Shown one piece after another: positions 36,035 through 46,796 of a DNA stretch of 64,000 nucleotides. This DNA comes from Chelatococcus sambhunathii (GTDB lineage Bacteria; Pseudomonadota; Alphaproteobacteria; Rhizobiales; Beijerinckiaceae). The notes under the pieces were generated by a model. The model did not search any database. It had not been told where the DNA came from and worked only from the letters and a program-made list of their open reading frames with translations. Each line of letters opens with the position of its first letter. The first letter of the stretch is position 1. The translations under genes and the position numbers were made by a program. The DNA lies in assembly GCF_001418005.1 (NCBI RefSeq), contig NZ_LIOL01000006.1:186001-250000 (forward strand). The letters run 5' to 3'.

Positions 36035-38059
36035 ATGGCCAAGGCACCCAGCAACGGAACCACCTCCGGCACCGAGACGACCGCCCCGACGCGCCGCAGC
36101 ACGAGGGCCAGAGCCGCCGCGTCGGCCACTCCCGCACCGGAGGTCGCCGGCGCCGCCGTGGAGACGACGCCGTCCAAGGCCGTGCGCATGCCGCGCGCAC
36201 GGGCCGCGCAGGCCGATGGCGCCGGCCCAAGCGGCATCCTGCGTATTCCCCGCCCGGCCTATACGGGCCAGGCCTATCCGATCACCGATCACACCTTCGA
36301 TGTCGTCGTCGTCGGCGCCGGCGGCGCCGGGCTGCGTGCCACCGTCGGCTGCGCCCAGGCGGGCCTCAAGACCGCCTGCGTCACCAAGGTCTTCCCCACG
36401 CGCTCGCATACGGTGGCCGCCCAGGGCGGCGTTGCCGCCTCGCTCGCCAACATGGGGCCGGACGACTGGCGCTGGCACATGTACGACACCGTGAAGGGGT
36501 CCGACTGGCTCGGTGACCAGGATTCCATCGAGTATCTGGTGCGCAATGCGCCTGCCGCCGTCTACGAGCTCGAGCACTGGGGCGTGCCCTTCTCGCGTAC
36601 CGAGGACGGGCGCATCTACCAGCGCCCCTTCGGCGGCATGACGACCGATTTCGGCAAGGGTCCGCCGGCCCAGCGCACCTGTGCTGCCGCCGACCGCACC
36701 GGCCATGCCATCCTGCACACGCTCTACGGCCAGGCGCTGCGCAATAACACCGAATTCTTCATCGAGTATTTCGCCATCGACCTCATCATGGATGACGAGG
36801 GCCGCTGCCGCGGCGTGGTGGCGCTGAAGATGGACGACGGCACCGTCCATCGCTTCCGCGCCCATCTCGTCATCCTGGCGACGGGCGGCTACGGCCGCGC
36901 CTATTTCTCGGCCACCTCCGCCCATACCTGCACGGGCGACGGCAACGCCATGGTGCTGCGCGCCGGCCTGCCGCTGCAGGACATGGAATTCGTGCAGTTC
37001 CACCCCACCGGCATCTACGGCGCCGGCTGCCTCATCACCGAGGGGGCCCGCGGCGAGGGCGGCTATCTCACCAATTCCGAGGGCGAGCGCTTCATGGAGC
37101 GCTATGCCCCGTCGGTGAAGGACCTCGCGCCGCGCGACATGGTCTCGCGTTCCATGACCATGGAAATCCGCGAGGGCCGGGGCGTGGGCAAGAACAAGGA
37201 CCACATCTTCCTGCACCTCGACCACCTCGACCCGGCCGTGCTGCACGAGCGCCTGCCCGGCATCTCGGAGAGCGCCAAAATCTTCGCCGGTGTCGACGTG
37301 ACGAAGGAGCCGATTCCGGTGCTGCCGACGGTGCACTACAACATGGGCGGCATCCCGACGAACTTTCATGGCGAGGTGGTGACCAAGGCGGGCGACAACC
37401 CCGACCATGTTGTGCCAGGGCTGATGGCCATCGGCGAGGCGGCCTGCGTGTCGGTGCACGGGGCGAACCGCCTCGGCTCCAACTCGCTGATCGACCTCGT
37501 GGTCTTCGGCCGCGCCGCCGGCCTGCGCGCCGCCGAGATCGTCAAGCCGGGCGAATCGCACCCCGACCTGCCGAAGAACTCGGCCGATCTGTCGCTGTCG
37601 CGGCTCGACCGCTTCCGCAATGCTCGCGGCAGTACGCCGACAGCTGAGCTGCGCCTTCGGATGCAGCGCACGATGCAGTCGAACTGCGCCGTCTTCCGCA
37701 CTGGCGAGGTGCTGGAGGAGGGACAGAAGCTCATCCGCGAGGTCTGGCAGGGGGCTGAAGACGTGTGCGTCAGCGACCGCTCGCTCGTCTGGAATTCGGA
37801 CCTCATCGAGACGCTCGAGTTCGACAACCTGATCACCCAGGCCGTCGTGACGATGGACGGCGCGGCCAACCGCAAGGAAAGCCGTGGCGCCCACGCGCGC
37901 GAGGACTATGCGGAGCGCGACGACGTCAACTGGATGAAGCACACCCTGGCCTGGGTCGACGACACGGCCAAGACCGTCACCATCGACTACCGCCCGGTGC
38001 ACAACTACACGATGTCGAACGACATCGAGTACATCGAGCCGAAGGCGCGCGTCTACTGA
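36035..38059 (+). CDS. sdhA: Succinate dehydrogenase flavoprotein subunit, with N-terminal extension
   Basis: Oxidises succinate to fumarate with covalently bound FAD. The core is standard: FAD-binding [13 protein letters not shown] near 91-103, covalent FAD His125 in [10 protein letters not shown], the [20 protein letters not shown] active-site stretch near 326, and a normal C-terminus ending [11 protein letters not shown]. The 674-residue length is about 60-75 longer than usual. The excess is at the N-terminus: 80 residues rich in Ala, Thr, Pro and Arg before the normal start [17 protein letters not shown] 36035 (5 nt after sdhD) is the only start with context; an in-frame ATG at 36188 would still leave about 30 extra residues. 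Confidence 0.95.
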   Translation: MAKAPSNGTTSGTETTAPTRRSTRARAAASATPAPEVAGAAVETTPSKAVRMPRARAAQADGAGPSGILRIPRPAYTGQAYPITDHTFDVVVVGAGGAGLRATVGCAQAGLKTACVTKVFPTRSHTVAAQGGVAASLANMGPDDWRWHMYDTVKGSDWLGDQDSIEYLVRNAPAAVYELEHWGVPFSRTEDGRIYQRPFGGMTTDFGKGPPAQRTCAAADRTGHAILHTLYGQALRNNTEFFIEYFAIDLIMDDEGRCRGVVALKMDDGTVHRFRAHLVILATGGYGRAYFSATSAHTCTGDGNAMVLRAGLPLQDMEFVQFHPTGIYGAGCLITEGARGEGGYLTNSEGERFMERYAPSVKDLAPRDMVSRSMTMEIREGRGVGKNKDHIFLHLDHLDPAVLHERLPGISESAKIFAGVDVTKEPIPVLPTVHYNMGGIPTNFHGEVVTKAGDNPDHVVPGLMAIGEAACVSVHGANRLGSNSLIDLVVFGRAAGLRAAEIVKPGESHPDLPKNSADLSLSRLDRFRNARGSTPTAELRLRMQRTMQSNCAVFRTGEVLEEGQKLIREVWQGAEDVCVSDRSLVWNSDLIETLEFDNLITQAVVTMDGAANRKESRGAHAREDYAERDDVNWMKHTLAWVDDTAKTVTIDYRPVHNYTMSNDIEYIEPKARVY

Positions 38060-38086
38060 GGCCGCACGCGACAGATCCCATCCAGC

Positions 38087-38104
38087 CCGTGGCGCAGGCC
38101 ACGG
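38087..38104. other. Intercistronic hairpin between sdhA and sdhB
   Basis: CCGTGGC (38087-38093), GCAG loop, GCCACGG (38098-38104): a perfect 7-bp stem with a tetraloop in the 75-bp gap. There is no T-run, so it is more likely an mRNA stability element than a terminator. Confidence 0.5.
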
Positions 38105-38134
38105 TACGCCGGCAGGTTCGAGGACAGAGACAAC

Positions 38135-38920
38135 ATGGCCAAGTTCTCCCTCCCCAAGAATTCGCAGATCAAGGAAGGCAAGGCCTGGCCGAAGCCGGAC
38201 GGGGCGGCGAACACGACCGCCTTTCGCATCTATCGCTGGAACCCGGATGACGGGCAGAATCCGCGCGTCGACACCTATCACGTCGACCGCGACGATTGCG
38301 GGCCGATGGTCCTCGATGCACTCATCTACATCAAGAACAACATCGACCCGACGCTGACCTTCCGCCGTTCCTGCCGCGAGGGCATCTGCGGCTCCTGCGC
38401 CATGAACATCGACGGCGCCAACACGCTCGCGTGCACCAAGGGCATCGACGAATGCACGTCGAAGGGCGACGTCCGCATCTATCCGCTGCCGCACATGCCG
38501 GTGGTGAAGGACCTGGTGCCCGACCTCACTCGCTTCTATGCCCAGCACGCCTCGATCGAGCCCTGGCTTAAGACGACCACGCCGGAGCCGGAGAAGGAGT
38601 GGCGCCAGAGCCGCGAGGACCGCGAGAAGCTCGACGGCCTCTACGAATGCATCCTGTGCGCGTGCTGCTCCACGTCCTGCCCGAGCTACTGGTGGAACGG
38701 CGACCGCTATCTGGGCCCGGCCGTGCTGCTGCAGGCCTATCGCTGGCTCATCGACAGCCGCGACGAAGCCACGGGCGACCGCCTCGACAACCTCGAGGAT
38801 CCGTTCCGGCTGTATCGCTGCCACACGATCATGAACTGCGCCAACGTATGCCCGAAGGGCCTCAACCCGGCCAAGGCGATCGCCGAAATAAAGCAGATGA
38901 TGGTCACGCGCCAACTCTGA
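38135..38920 (+). CDS. sdhB: Succinate dehydrogenase iron-sulfur subunit
   Basis: Transfers electrons from SdhA FAD to ubiquinone through three clusters. The 261-residue product has the [2Fe-2S] ligands C80, C85, C88 and C100 in [13 protein letters not shown]...LAC, then [18 protein letters not shown] near 175-192 and [17 protein letters not shown] near 235-251, which hold the [4Fe-4S] and [3Fe-4S] ligands. All cysteines are intact. ATG 38135 is 75 bp after sdhA. It is the last gene of sdhCDAB. Confidence 0.97.
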   Translation: MAKFSLPKNSQIKEGKAWPKPDGAANTTAFRIYRWNPDDGQNPRVDTYHVDRDDCGPMVLDALIYIKNNIDPTLTFRRSCREGICGSCAMNIDGANTLACTKGIDECTSKGDVRIYPLPHMPVVKDLVPDLTRFYAQHASIEPWLKTTTPEPEKEWRQSREDREKLDGLYECILCACCSTSCPSYWWNGDRYLGPAVLLQAYRWLIDSRDEATGDRLDNLEDPFRLYRCHTIMNCANVCPKGLNPAKAIAEIKQMMVTRQL

Positions 38921-39128
38921 CGGAGCGCCGGACGGCCCCAGGTCGGGTGTGACCCGCGCGCCACGCTGCGTGCCGGGCAGACCCTCCCGGGGCCAGCGCA
39001 TCCGCCATTTCACCCGCCCGGGCTTGCCCGACCAAGCCGTTTACGGCATGACGAACGTGGTGTCTTGCGTGCCTGCGCTGCCTTGCGAGGAGGCAGGTGC
39101 GCCGAAGGAAGAGCGGGAGCGGGACAGC

Positions 39129-39803
39129 ATGAGACCGACGATGCACGATGCGACGACCGAACTGGCCCGGCGCGGCGCGAGCGCCATGCGTATCGCGCCG
39201 CGCCTGGCGGCCCTCGCGCCGCTGCTCATCGTCGCCGCCTGCGCATCGGACCGCTTCGCCAGCTCGCCAGGTCCTGCTACCGGATCGGGCTACCGCAGCG
39301 CCGGCGCGGCCACGAGCGGATCGGACTTCGAGCCGCTACCGCCATCTGCCTCGGCTGAGGTGATCGCCAGCCCGCTGCCGCCCGCGCCGGGGACGGCCGC
39401 GGCACCCGATGGCTCCACCGTCGCGCCCGGCACGCTCGGCCCGGACGGTACGCTTTCGGGCACCGGCGGCACCCCGGGGCCCGTCGCGAGCCTTGGCAGC
39501 CAGCCGACGAGTGCGCCTGCCGCGCCGACGCGCAGCGCGGTGACAGGGGGCTGGACGGCGCGCGAAGCCGCCGGCGGCTCCTGTCGCATCACGCTGTCGA
39601 GCGCACCCGCGCTCGATCTCTACAAGGCCTCCACCTCGGGCTGCGCCGGGCGCGACCTGCAGAGCGTCAATGCCTGGGACCTGCGCGACGGCGAGGTCTA
39701 TCTCTATTCGCGCGGTAGCGTCGTGGCGCGCCTCAAGGGCGGCGGCAGCTCGTTCAACGGGGTGCTCGCCAAATCCGGGGCGCCCCTCACCTTGTCACGC
39801 TGA
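39129..39803 (+). CDS. Omp19-like lipoprotein with AprI/Inh protease-inhibitor domain
   Basis: The C-terminal ~85 residues (GGWTAREAAGGSCRITLSS to the end) form an AprI/Inh beta-barrel like that of Brucella Omp19 and bacterial metalloprotease inhibitors, with two Cys likely paired. Before it lies a Pro/Ala/Ser/Gly/Thr-rich linker of about 95 residues. The signal sequence [18 protein letters not shown] ends in a lipobox with acylated Cys38, so an outer-membrane lipoprotein is likely. ATG 39129 has GGGAGCGGGA upstream but adds 19 residues before the signal; ATG 39186 gives a cleaner signal peptide but a weak ribosome site. It may protect the envelope from proteases. Confidence 0.82.
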   Translation: MRPTMHDATTELARRGASAMRIAPRLAALAPLLIVAACASDRFASSPGPATGSGYRSAGAATSGSDFEPLPPSASAEVIASPLPPAPGTAAAPDGSTVAPGTLGPDGTLSGTGGTPGPVASLGSQPTSAPAAPTRSAVTGGWTAREAAGGSCRITLSSAPALDLYKASTSGCAGRDLQSVNAWDLRDGEVYLYSRGSVVARLKGGGSSFNGVLAKSGAPLTLSR

Positions 39804-39823
39804 AGGCGATACAAGCTGACGCG

Positions 39824-39847
39824 AAAGGGCGCCACGGCGCCCTTTTT
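39824..39847. terminator. Strong bidirectional intrinsic terminator
   Basis: AAAGGGCGCC (39824-39833), loop AC, GGCGCCCTTT (39836-39845), followed by more T to 39847. The 10-bp stem is perfect and T-rich on the plus side, ending the omp19-like transcript. On the minus strand the same stem also ends the convergent GNAT gene, whose stop codon overlaps its edge. Confidence 0.88.
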
Positions 39848-40434
39848 CAGTTTTGAGCCTGAGGCGGAGCCATGAAGTGTCGCTGGTAGTCGAGCGCGCT
39901 CATGGCAAGGCCGTGCGCATCGTCAATCATTTCTTCGGCCAGGGAGAAAGGCGTCGGCCCGAGGCCTCTGATCGTGCCGATGAGATCGCCGCGCTCGAAG
40001 GCGATCTCGGCCGAGAAGCGCCGCGCCAGCGCGCGCATGGCGCCGTTTTCGCTCATGCAGTTGACGACGAGCGCGGCAACGCCGCGGTTGCGGGCGCTGA
40101 CGAGGAGGCGGGCAAAGAGCGCGCTGCCGATGCCGCGCCGACGCCAGCCGCGCTCGACGCTGAAGGCGGCCTCGGCCCGTCGCTCGCCGCCGATCTCGAA
40201 GGGCTGCAGTTCGGCCGCGCCGCGCACGATCCCGCCCTCGACATAACCGAAGACGAGCCCGCGCGAGGCCAGGCATCGGTCGGCATAGTCGGCGAGATAC
40301 GCGTCGGTCACCACCCCGATAAAGCGGCTGTGGCGGCTGGCGGGATCGAGGCGCAGCAAATGGGCGCGGAACGCGGGCAGATCGGCCGCGAACAGCTTGC
40401 GAATAGTGCCGGAAAGCCCGGAGAATGTGTCCAT
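39847..40434 (-). CDS. GNAT-family N-acetyltransferase
   Basis: A 195-residue protein with a GNAT fold. The acetyl-CoA site is RGWRRRGIGSALFARLL near 95-111. The opening TIRKLFAADLPAFRAHLLRLDP and SRFIGVVTDAYLADYA resemble a subgroup often annotated simply as GNAT acetyltransferase. The substrate is unknown. ATG 40434 is used, with GAGAGAAC upstream; an upstream frame to 40527 looks non-coding. It is divergent from the glutathione transferase gene. Confidence 0.85.
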   Translation of the reverse strand: MDTFSGLSGTIRKLFAADLPAFRAHLLRLDPASRHSRFIGVVTDAYLADYADRCLASRGLVFGYVEGGIVRGAAELQPFEIGGERRAEAAFSVERGWRRRGIGSALFARLLVSARNRGVAALVVNCMSENGAMRALARRFSAEIAFERGDLIGTIRGLGPTPFSLAEEMIDDAHGLAMSALDYQRHFMAPPQAQN

Positions 40435-40622
40435 CGTCGTTCTCTCGGTGGTCGATGTTGCTTCGACCCCCGAGGGCGCGGTTTCCCTAGACCCGGCACA
40501 TATTGTGCAATGCAACATGAAATTCAAGCACCGGGATGCCGCAACACTCTGGTGCCGAATGCCCGTTTGCGTTCAACTGGCGCGCGAGATCGGCATGCGA
40601 GAGAGAGGCGCAGGGCCCAGCG

Positions 40623-41249
40623 ATGAGCGACTACATCCTCCACTGCTTCGGCCAGTCCGGGAACGCCTACAAGGTGGCCCTGATGCTCAACCTGTGCGGT
40701 TGCGACTGGCAGCCGCGCTTCGTCGACTTCTTCAACGGTGAGACGCGCAGCCCGGCCTTTCGCGACAGTTGCAACGAAATGGGCGAGGTCCCGGTGCTGG
40801 AGCACGGCGGGCAGCGACTCAGCCAGAGCGGGGCGATCCTCACCCTTCTCGCCGAACGGCATGGACGTTTCGGCGGGCACGACGCCGGGGAGCGCTACGA
40901 TATCCTGCGCTGGATCCTCTTCGACAACCACAAGTTCACCAGCTATTTTGCCACGCTGCGCTTCATGGTCGGCCTCAAGAAGATGGGCGAGAGCCCGGTG
41001 ACAGAGTTTCTGCGTGGCCGCGCGCTCGCCGCCTTCGACATCGTCGAGAAGCACCTCGCCAAGCGCTCTTTCATGGTCGGCGAGACGCCGACCATCGCCG
41101 ACATCTCCATGGTCGGATATCTCTATTATCCAGAGGACACCGGCATCGACCGGTCCGCCTTCCCCAACATCGACGCCTGGACACGGCGCATCGCCGCCCT
41201 GCCCGGCTGGGCCCATCCTTACGACCTCATGCCACGCGAGCCGGGCTGA
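40623..41249 (+). CDS. Glutathione S-transferase family protein
   Basis: A 208-residue protein with the N-terminal thioredoxin-like domain (about 1-78; LSQSGAILTLLAE near 65-77 is the glutathione-binding loop) and a C-terminal helical domain with the motif PTIADISMVGYLYYPED near 156. The usual catalytic Ser/Tyr/Cys near residue 10 is represented by Ser12 in HCFGQSGNAYKVALML. The substrate is unknown. ATG 40623 is preceded by CAGGGC. It is 62 bp from zapE on the same strand. Confidence 0.9.
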   Translation: MSDYILHCFGQSGNAYKVALMLNLCGCDWQPRFVDFFNGETRSPAFRDSCNEMGEVPVLEHGGQRLSQSGAILTLLAERHGRFGGHDAGERYDILRWILFDNHKFTSYFATLRFMVGLKKMGESPVTEFLRGRALAAFDIVEKHLAKRSFMVGETPTIADISMVGYLYYPEDTGIDRSAFPNIDAWTRRIAALPGWAHPYDLMPREPG

Positions 41250-41311
41250 GCGGCCGCCGCACGCCAGAGAGGCGATTGTGCGGCGCGGTGCGAGGCGCTA
41301 AATCCTCTCCC

Positions 41312-42520
41312 GTGACCATCGAGCCTCGTCTTTCCCGGCAGACCGCCGCCAGCGTGCGCGCACGCTACGACGCCCTCGTCAGCGAGGGCGTGATCGAGCG
41401 CGACCCGGCGCAGGAAAGGCTGGTAGCGCGGCTCGACGAACTCGCGCAGCGGCTCGGCGAGCGGCGCCTCGCGCGCAAGGCGAGCCCGCTCGGCTGGCTG
41501 TTCGGCAAGCGCAACGAAAAGGCCGTGCCCCTCAAGGGTCTCTACATCTGGGGCTCGGTGGGCCGCGGCAAGACCATGCTGATGGACCTCTTCTTCGAGG
41601 TCGCGCCGCCCGAGCGCAAGCGCCGCGCCCATTTCCACGCCTTCATGGCCGATGTGCACGAGCGCATCTTCACCCATCGCCAGAAGGTCAAGGACGGCCG
41701 CGAGAGGGACGGCGACCCCATTCCGCATGTGGCGGATGCGCTGGCAGCCGAGGCCTGGCTCCTGTGCTTCGACGAGTTCACTGTCACGGATATCGCCGAT
41801 GCGATGATCCTCGGCCGGCTGTTCACGGCCCTCTTTGCCCGCGGCGTCACTGTCGTGGCCACGTCGAACGTGGAGCCGAACCGCCTCTACGAAAACGGAC
41901 TCAACCGGGCGCTGTTCCTGCCGTTCATCGACCTGCTGACGAGCCGGGTCGAGGTGATCCGGCTCGATTCCCGCACCGACTTCCGTCTGGAGAAGCTGGC
42001 CGGCAGCCCGGTCTATCACGTGCCGGCCGACGCGGCGGCCGAGGCGGCGCTGGACGAGGCCTTCTTCCGCCTCACCGGCCGGCACGAGGGCAGGCCGGCG
42101 GCGGTGCACGTGAAGGGGCGCACGGTGCCGGTGCCGGAAGCGAGCGATGGTGTGGCGCGCTTCTCCTTTGCCGAGCTCTGCGAGCGTCCGCTCGGCGCCT
42201 CGGACTACCTCGCTCTCGCCGAGCGCTACCACTGCATCATTCTCGCCGGCATTCCGGTAATGGACCTTGCCCAGCGTAATGCGGCCAAGCGTTTCATCAC
42301 GCTCATCGACACGCTCTACGAGAAGCACGTGAAGCTCATCGCCTCGGCCGAAGCGGAACCGCACGCGCTCTACCGGGCGGACCAGGGACGCGAGGTCTTC
42401 GAGTTCGACCGCACGGTGTCGCGGCTCATCGAGATGCGGTCGGAAGACTATCTCGCCCTGCCGCATGGCCAGGGCGATTCCCGCGCCTCGGGCGACACGA
42501 CGGGCCTCGTCGAGACATGA
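41312..42520 (+). CDS. zapE: Cell division protein ZapE (AFG1-like ATPase)
   Basis: A 402-residue P-loop ATPase of the AFG1/LACE1 family; in E. coli ZapE associates with the Z ring. Walker A is GSVGRGKTML at about 81-90, preceded by GLYIW. HFHAFMADVHERI lies near 111-123, Walker B is LLCFDEFTVTD near 148-158, and TSNVEPNRLYENGLNR near 183-198 is the sensor region typical of the family. The start is GTG 41312, since no ATG lies closer to the conserved start. It overlaps the TetR gene by 4 nt (ATGA). Confidence 0.93.
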   Translation: MTIEPRLSRQTAASVRARYDALVSEGVIERDPAQERLVARLDELAQRLGERRLARKASPLGWLFGKRNEKAVPLKGLYIWGSVGRGKTMLMDLFFEVAPPERKRRAHFHAFMADVHERIFTHRQKVKDGRERDGDPIPHVADALAAEAWLLCFDEFTVTDIADAMILGRLFTALFARGVTVVATSNVEPNRLYENGLNRALFLPFIDLLTSRVEVIRLDSRTDFRLEKLAGSPVYHVPADAAAEAALDEAFFRLTGRHEGRPAAVHVKGRTVPVPEASDGVARFSFAELCERPLGASDYLALAERYHCIILAGIPVMDLAQRNAAKRFITLIDTLYEKHVKLIASAEAEPHALYRADQGREVFEFDRTVSRLIEMRSEDYLALPHGQGDSRASGDTTGLVET

Positions 42521-43140
42521 ACATCCCGCGCCGGGCAGCCCGCACGACACCGCAGACGGCGGACGTAAGGCTGCTCGACATCGCGGCCGAGCACGTGCGC
42601 CGCCTCGGGGCGACGCGCGTCACGGTCGTCGGCGTCGCCCAGGAAGCGGGCATGACGCATGCCAATGTCTACCGCTACTTCCCCTCCAAGCGCGACCTGC
42701 TCGACGCCGTGGTGCAGGCGGCCCTGCGCCCGGTCGAGACATTCCTCGCCGACGTCGCGAGCGCGCCGGACCCGGCGGACGACAAGCTGGAGCGGCTCAT
42801 CCTCGCGCTCGCGCGCGACTATCGCGACCTTGCCGAGAACGACCCGCCGATCTTCGACCTCTTCGTCGCCGCCGCCGAGGCGAACCGCGGCGTCGCCCGG
42901 CGCCACCGCGGCCGCGTGCGCATGTTCGTCGGCCGCGTCGTGGACGAGGGGCTGGCGACCGGGACCTTCAACCCCAAGGACCGCGAGCAGGCGCTGACCT
43001 TCCTCACCGACATCCTCTTTCGCTTCACCCATCCGACGGCCGTCAAACTCGACACCGAGCGCCCGCGCGACATGCTGGAGGAGCGACTGGCAACGACCAT
43101 GCGTATCGCGCTGAGGGCGCTCAAAGCCGGCTATGTATGA
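42517..43140 (+). CDS. TetR-family transcriptional regulator
   Basis: A 207-residue regulator. The N-terminal helix-turn-helix reads VRLLDIAAEHVRRLG then VTVVGVAQEAGMTHANVYRYFPSKRDLLDAV at about 36-66. The remaining residues form the ligand-binding helical domain, without a match I recognise. Its ATG sits within the zapE stop, so it is translationally coupled. The natural target is unknown; palindromes in the 302-base gap that follows are candidate operators. Confidence 0.9.
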   Translation: MNIPRRAARTTPQTADVRLLDIAAEHVRRLGATRVTVVGVAQEAGMTHANVYRYFPSKRDLLDAVVQAALRPVETFLADVASAPDPADDKLERLILALARDYRDLAENDPPIFDLFVAAAEANRGVARRHRGRVRMFVGRVVDEGLATGTFNPKDREQALTFLTDILFRFTHPTAVKLDTERPRDMLEERLATTMRIALRALKAGYV

Positions 43141-43190
43141 ATGCGCTCCGACGCGCCCGACGAGCCTCGCGGGGGGCGAGCCTGCTTCGA

Positions 43191-43214
43191 GTTACAATAT
43201 CTGAAAACTGTAAC
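43191..43214. promoter_or_regulatory. Inverted repeat GTTACA-N12-TGTAAC, candidate operator
   Basis: GTTACA at 43191-43196 and TGTAAC at 43209-43214 form perfect 6-bp half-sites with AT-rich 12-bp spacing, in AT-rich sequence unlike its surroundings. It follows the TetR gene and precedes mdh. Such symmetry suits a dimeric regulator, but which one is unknown. Confidence 0.4.
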
Positions 43215-43387
43215 AAAAAGACTCGGCGGGCGGCAGACCCGGGCCATGGGCCGCTGGAAATCGCCAAGCCCTTGCACCATCTTTCTTTTCGGCGCCGAGG
43301 CCGGTGCGTGCGAACGGCCCTGCCGGCAAAGGCCATCACCGCGGCGGGTTTTGCACGTCTTGAAGCAGAACCCCGTTTGAGTCAAAG

Positions 43388-43399
43388 AAACCGCGGTTT
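43388..43399. promoter_or_regulatory. 12-bp perfect palindrome upstream of mdh
   Basis: AAACCGCGGTTT, flanked by a further G and T/C that nearly extend it, 43 bp before ATG 43443. The position fits an operator or a feature of the mdh leader RNA. Confidence 0.35.
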
Positions 43400-43427
43400 T
43401 CCGGGATGCGTCCCCTCCTCGAACTGA

Positions 43428-44408
<981 letters not shown>

Positions 44409-44419
44409 CCCGTCAATCC

Positions 44420-44442
44420 GATGGCCGGCTCGCCCGGCCATC
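44420..44442. other. Intercistronic hairpin between mdh and sucC
   Basis: GATGGCCGG (44420-44428) and CCGGCCATC (44434-44442) form a perfect 9-bp stem around CTCGC. The sequence resembles one arm of the paired-hairpin repeat family. A degenerate second arm (GCGGGCATGAC) follows at 44485-44495, so this may be a decayed full element. It may protect or partly attenuate the transcript. Confidence 0.5.
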
Positions 44443-44508
44443 GCCGTTTCCAGCGCCGCGCCATGAGCGCGCGGGTGCCCCCAAGCGGGCATGACGCGGA
44501 GGAATCGC

Positions 44509-45705
<1,197 letters not shown>

Positions 45706-45708
45706 CCG

Positions 45709-46593
45709 ATGTCCATCCTCATCGACAAGAACACCAAGGTCATCTGCCAGGGCTTCACCGGCAAGAACGGCACCTTCCACTCCGAGCAGGCTATCGCCTA
45801 CGGCACCAAGATGGTCGGCGGCACCTCGCCGGGCAAAGGCGGCTCGACGCATCTCGGCCTGCCCGTGTTCGACACGGTGGCCGAGGCGCGCGAGAAGACC
45901 GGCGCCGACGCTTCCGTCATCTACGTGCCGCCGGCGGGTGCGGCGGACGCGATCTGCGAAGCGATCGCGGCCGAGATCCCGCTCATCGTCTGCATCACCG
46001 AGGGCATCCCGGTGCTCGACATGGTGAAGGTCAAGCGCGCCCTCTCGGGCTCCAAGTCGCGCCTCATCGGTCCGAATTGCCCGGGCGTCGTGACAGCGGG
46101 CGAATCGAAGATCGGCATCATGCCGGGTAACATCTTCCGCCCCGGCAACGTCGGCATCGTCTCGCGTTCAGGCACGCTGACCTACGAGGCCGTGTTCCAG
46201 ACGACCCAGGAAGGCCTCGGCCAGACCTCGGCCGTGGGCATCGGCGGCGACCCGGTGAAGGGCACCGAGTTCATCGAGGTGCTCGACCTGTTCCTCTCCG
46301 ACCCCAAGACCGAGTCGATCATCATGATCGGCGAGATTGGCGGCTCGGCCGAGGAGGAGGCCGCCGAGTTCCTCAAGGCGGAGGCGAAGAAGGGCCGCAA
46401 GAAGCCGATGGTCGGTTTCATCGCGGGCCGCACTGCCCCGCCCGGCCGCCGCATGGGCCATGCCGGCGCCATCATCTCCGGCGGCAAGGGCGGCGCCGAA
46501 GACAAGATCGCAGCCATGGAGGCGGCAGGCATCCGCGTGTCGCCCTCCCCGGCGCGGCTGGGCAAAACCCTCGTCGAAGTCCTCAAGGGCTGA
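45709..46593 (+). CDS. sucD: Succinyl-CoA ligase alpha subunit
   Basis: Binds CoA and carries the phosphohistidine of the ligase. The 294-residue product begins [20 protein letters not shown], has IGPNCPGV near 120, the [10 protein letters not shown] loop near 150 and [14 protein letters not shown] near 250, whose His is phosphorylated. It starts 3 nt after the sucC stop, with GGGAG as ribosome site. Confidence 0.97.
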   Translation: MSILIDKNTKVICQGFTGKNGTFHSEQAIAYGTKMVGGTSPGKGGSTHLGLPVFDTVAEAREKTGADASVIYVPPAGAADAICEAIAAEIPLIVCITEGIPVLDMVKVKRALSGSKSRLIGPNCPGVVTAGESKIGIMPGNIFRPGNVGIVSRSGTLTYEAVFQTTQEGLGQTSAVGIGGDPVKGTEFIEVLDLFLSDPKTESIIMIGEIGGSAEEEAAEFLKAEAKKGRKKPMVGFIAGRTAPPGRRMGHAGAIISGGKGGAEDKIAAMEAAGIRVSPSPARLGKTLVEVLKG

Positions 46594-46671
46594 CGAAGCG
46601 GCGATGCGTGGGCGACGGCAACCTTTTGCTCACGCATCCTTCATAAGGTTCGACTTGATTTCGCCATTCTC

Positions 46672-46773
46672 GGACCGCTCTTGGGCGGTCCTTCCACCAT
46701 CCGCAGCCCAACCGGAGGCTGCGGATCCGGGGCCGGGCAACCGGCCCTGACATCCGTCGAGGATCCTCCTCGA
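46672..46773. promoter_or_regulatory. Run of four hairpins in the sucD-sucA gap (sucA leader)
   Basis: Within the 203-base gap lie four perfect stems in a row: GGACCGC/GCGGTCC (46672-46691, loop TCTTGG), ATCCGCAGCC/GGCTGCGGAT (46699-46726, 8-nt loop), GGGCCGG/CCGGCCC (46730-46747, loop GCAA) and TCGAGGA/TCCTCGA (46757-46773, loop TCC). The last ends 23 nt before the sucA ATG. The first could be a weak terminator; the rest look like a structured leader. I do not recognise a known riboswitch. Confidence 0.55.
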
Positions 46774-46796
46774 AGGTTCCGGCAGGACCAGGACCA

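Noticed and set aside
36005-39013. A 1,002-codon open frame on the minus strand opposite sdhA and sdhB
   Set aside because: It is a mirror of the codon bias of the real genes in GC-rich DNA. Its translation is His/Val/Asp/Gly-rich without any family motif, while the plus strand has intact sdh genes.
43141-43380. A 79-codon frame between the TetR gene and mdh
   Set aside because: Its translation is low-complexity, lacks a ribosome site, and crosses the AT-rich inverted repeat that looks regulatory.
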